Origin: Bacteroidota bacterium
GTDB taxonomy: Bacteria > Bacteroidota > Bacteroidia > B-17B0 > Aurantibacillaceae
NCBI GenBank assembly: GCA_029237825.1
Contig: JAQZBQ010000018.1
Coordinates: 1 to 64,000, forward strand
Direction: 5' to 3'
DNA length: 64,000 nucleotides
Shown here one piece after another: positions 62,527 through 64,000 of the stretch. Each line of letters begins with the position of its first letter. The stretch's first letter is position 1. The notes beneath the pieces were generated by a model. That model was given only the letters and a program-made list of their open reading frames with translations, had not been told where the DNA came from and did no database searches. A program made the position numbers and the translations under genes.

Positions 62527-63263
62527 GTGAGGAACAATTGTGTTAACAGGAAATTAAAAATCAAAATTAAGATGCTGCTGTATACAACCGCTGCCGTGCT
62601 GCTTTTTCCTACTTCCAAAGCACCACCATGTGTGTAATATCCAAAATAAGATGAAATAGAAGTAATCAGAAAAGCAAAAGTAAGGACCTTTGTAAACGAA
62701 TAATATAATTTCCAGGGTTCAAAAAACGCCTGGATTCCGTAAATATATTCGTATGACGAACAGGCACCGGTAGCAATTCCCATAACATAGCCTCCCAAAA
62801 TTCCCAGAAACATGCTTATAGCAATAAGAAAAGGCATTATGAATACACCAGCCGCAATTTTTGGAAGAATCAGGTACCCCGCAGAGTTTATTCCCATAAT
62901 TTCAAGTGCATCGATCTGCTCGGTAATTCGCATGGAACCAATTTCAGAAGCAATGTTGGACCCGATTTTTCCGGCTAGGATTAAACATACGATGGTTGGA
63001 GAAAACTCCAGAAGCATGGATTCACGTGCTGTAAAACCTACTGCATACAGTGGCACTAAAGGGCTGGTAAAACCAAACGCTGATTGAATGGTGATAACCC
63101 CTCCCATAAAGAAAGAAATAATAGCAATAATAGGAAGGGAACTTATACCGATATTATCGATTTCATGGATTATTTGTTTGAAATAGACAGATAGTTTTTC
63201 CGGCTTACTAAACACACGCTTAATAAGGATAAAATAACGACCCAGGTGGAAAAACAGATTCAT
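62523..63263 (-). CDS. mlaE: MlaE-family lipid transport permease
   Basis: 246 residues. It has five or six membrane segments (SLPIIAIISFFMGGVITIQSAF, IAAGVFIMPFLIAISMFLGILGGY, VLTFAFLITSISSYFGYYTHGG). The conserved cytoplasmic segment GKIGSNIASEIGSMRITEQIDALEIMGINS contacts the ATPase and is the family hallmark. It forms the inner-membrane part of the Mla outer-membrane lipid asymmetry system. It overlaps mlaF by 4 bp. An intrinsic terminator of the stress-protein gene separates it from what lies upstream. Confidence 0.94.
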   Translation of the reverse strand: MNLFFHLGRYFILIKRVFSKPEKLSVYFKQIIHEIDNIGISSLPIIAIISFFMGGVITIQSAFGFTSPLVPLYAVGFTARESMLLEFSPTIVCLILAGKIGSNIASEIGSMRITEQIDALEIMGINSAGYLILPKIAAGVFIMPFLIAISMFLGILGGYVMGIATGACSSYEYIYGIQAFFEPWKLYYSFTKVLTFAFLITSISSYFGYYTHGGALEVGKSSTAAVVYSSILILIFNFLLTQLFLT

Positions 63264-63316
63264 AATTAGAATCGCTAATATACGATTATCGTTTAATTTA
63301 TCTTCTTTTAGTCCAT

Positions 63317-63341
63317 AAAAAACGCCTTCCAGAGAAGGCGT
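63317..63341 (-). terminator. Intrinsic terminator of the universal stress protein gene
   Basis: ACGCCTTC and GAAGGCGT form an 8-bp GC-rich stem with a 4-base loop. Read leftward it is followed by a run of T. It lies 28 bases past the stop of the stress-protein gene. Confidence 0.85.
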
Positions 63342-63368
63342 CTTGATGTATGAATGCTAGGGAATAGC

Positions 63369-64000
63369 TTATAATCCCGTACCAAAACTGTTTAAACTTA
63401 CTTTCTTTGTCGGGTTAATTGTCATAACCGGCAGATTGCTGATATCAACTACTTTCTGAGCTTCAGTGCCACTGAAAAATTCTTTAATACTCAAGGTTGG
63501 CTTATTCATAATTACTATCAGGTCCGACTCAATTTTATTTGCGTATTCAACAATTGTATCCGCAACACTATCACTTGCCAATGATTTGTTTGAACAGGAA
63601 ATCCCTTTCCCCTTTATATACTGTTTCACCTGATGTGAATATGCTAATAATTGGTTTTCATAAGCCGCGTCAGATAAACTAAATACACCTAAAATACGGA
63701 TGGACGCCCCAAAGTAATGAGCAAATTGTACGGCAACATCTACTTTTTCACGCGATTCGCGGGACAAATCAAGTGGTAATAAAATATTTTCACATCCGTC
63801 TTTATGCTCTTTGCCGCGAATGGAAATAACCGGGCATGTACATTCACGAATCATTTTTGAAGCACTTGCTCCGACAATGTTTTTTGCGCTCATATGGCTT
63901 TCAAGGCCTACCATCACTAAAGTTGCTTTTATTTCCTCAGCAACCCTTGGTACTTCAACATAAATATTCCCTTTTACGTTCATAAATTCGGTTGGCACGC
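63369..64000 (-). CDS. Tandem universal stress protein (UspA family), cut by the right edge
   Basis: At least 209 residues, with the frame open to the window edge, so the real start lies outside. The visible part covers the end of one Usp domain (ATLVMVGLESHMSAKNIVGASASKMIRECTCPVISIRG, the family GxxG-type loop and C-terminal strand). A complete second domain follows (NILLPLDLSRESREKVDVAVQFAHYFGASIRILGVF...SDLIVIMNKPTLSIKEFFSGTEAQKVVDISNLPVMTI). Two-domain Usp proteins are common in Bacteroidota and respond to stress by binding nucleotides or partner proteins. The second domain lacks a clean G-2x-G-9x-G ATP motif. A strong terminator follows. Confidence 0.88.
   Translation of the reverse strand, partial: VPTEFMNVKGNIYVEVPRVAEEIKATLVMVGLESHMSAKNIVGASASKMIRECTCPVISIRGKEHKDGCENILLPLDLSRESREKVDVAVQFAHYFGASIRILGVFSLSDAAYENQLLAYSHQVKQYIKGKGISCSNKSLASDSVADTIVEYANKIESDLIVIMNKPTLSIKEFFSGTEAQKVVDISNLPVMTINPTKKVSLNSFGTGL

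Overview
The window is chromosomal DNA of a Bacteroidota bacterium that encodes a type IX secretion substrate. Pointers are promoters of the TTTG/TAnnTTTG type, a C-terminal secretion-sorting domain on a large PKD protein, a bacillithiol-pathway deacetylase (bshB1), an SDR-type threonine dehydrogenase, YwqK/MORN_2 repeats, and a moderate-to-low GC content. The sequence alone does not fix the family or genus. No tRNA, rRNA or CRISPR array was seen.

Region 1 (1-0.75 kb): the left edge cuts an IS256-like insertion sequence whose end lies near base 100. It is followed by about eleven degenerate 21-bp tandem units and a small Cro/CI-type regulator with palindromes at its own start. Region 2 (0.75-34 kb) is mostly housekeeping: polA, a lipoprotein glutaminyl cyclase, cysS, a threonine dehydrogenase, and a trhO-lipoprotein-lipoprotein-hmgA cluster followed by hppD (tyrosine catabolism). 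It continues with a disrupted priA, a ZIP transporter and methyltransferase, a TPR/PD40/OmpA envelope protein, a 2-oxoacid dehydrogenase E2, a giant alpha-2-macroglobulin, bshB1, recG and ruvB. Region 3 (33-36 kb) holds an AI-2E family exporter, a YtxH/holin-like/unknown three-gene membrane cassette and queG.

Region 4 (36-58 kb) is a cell-surface polysaccharide locus. It starts with a GT-galE-tandem AAA+ ATPase operon and continues with a multispanning candidate polymerase and a convergent transglutaminase-like membrane protein. A long leftward operon follows: fdtA-fdtC-fdtB (dTDP-Fuc3NAc synthesis), a GT61, three other glycosyltransferases, an FkbM and a class I methyltransferase, preceded by a PglK/MsbA-like ABC flippase. 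Much of 43-54.7 kb is strikingly AT-rich. The composition changes abruptly inside the PKD/T9SS gene at about 54.74 kb, suggesting a replaced cassette with one edge inside that gene. A WecE-type aminotransferase and an asparagine synthetase lie just beyond.

Region 5 (58-64 kb) returns to core functions: rdgB, an RlmL-like rRNA methyltransferase, mlaE/mlaF lipid-transport genes and a universal stress protein running off the right edge.

The items most worth a second look are the double-AAA ATPase with a duplicated N-terminal domain, the transglutaminase-like membrane protein in the glycan locus, the phased 21-bp repeats, the mosaic PKD gene, the broken priA, and several promoters placed so close to start codons that the mRNAs may be leaderless.
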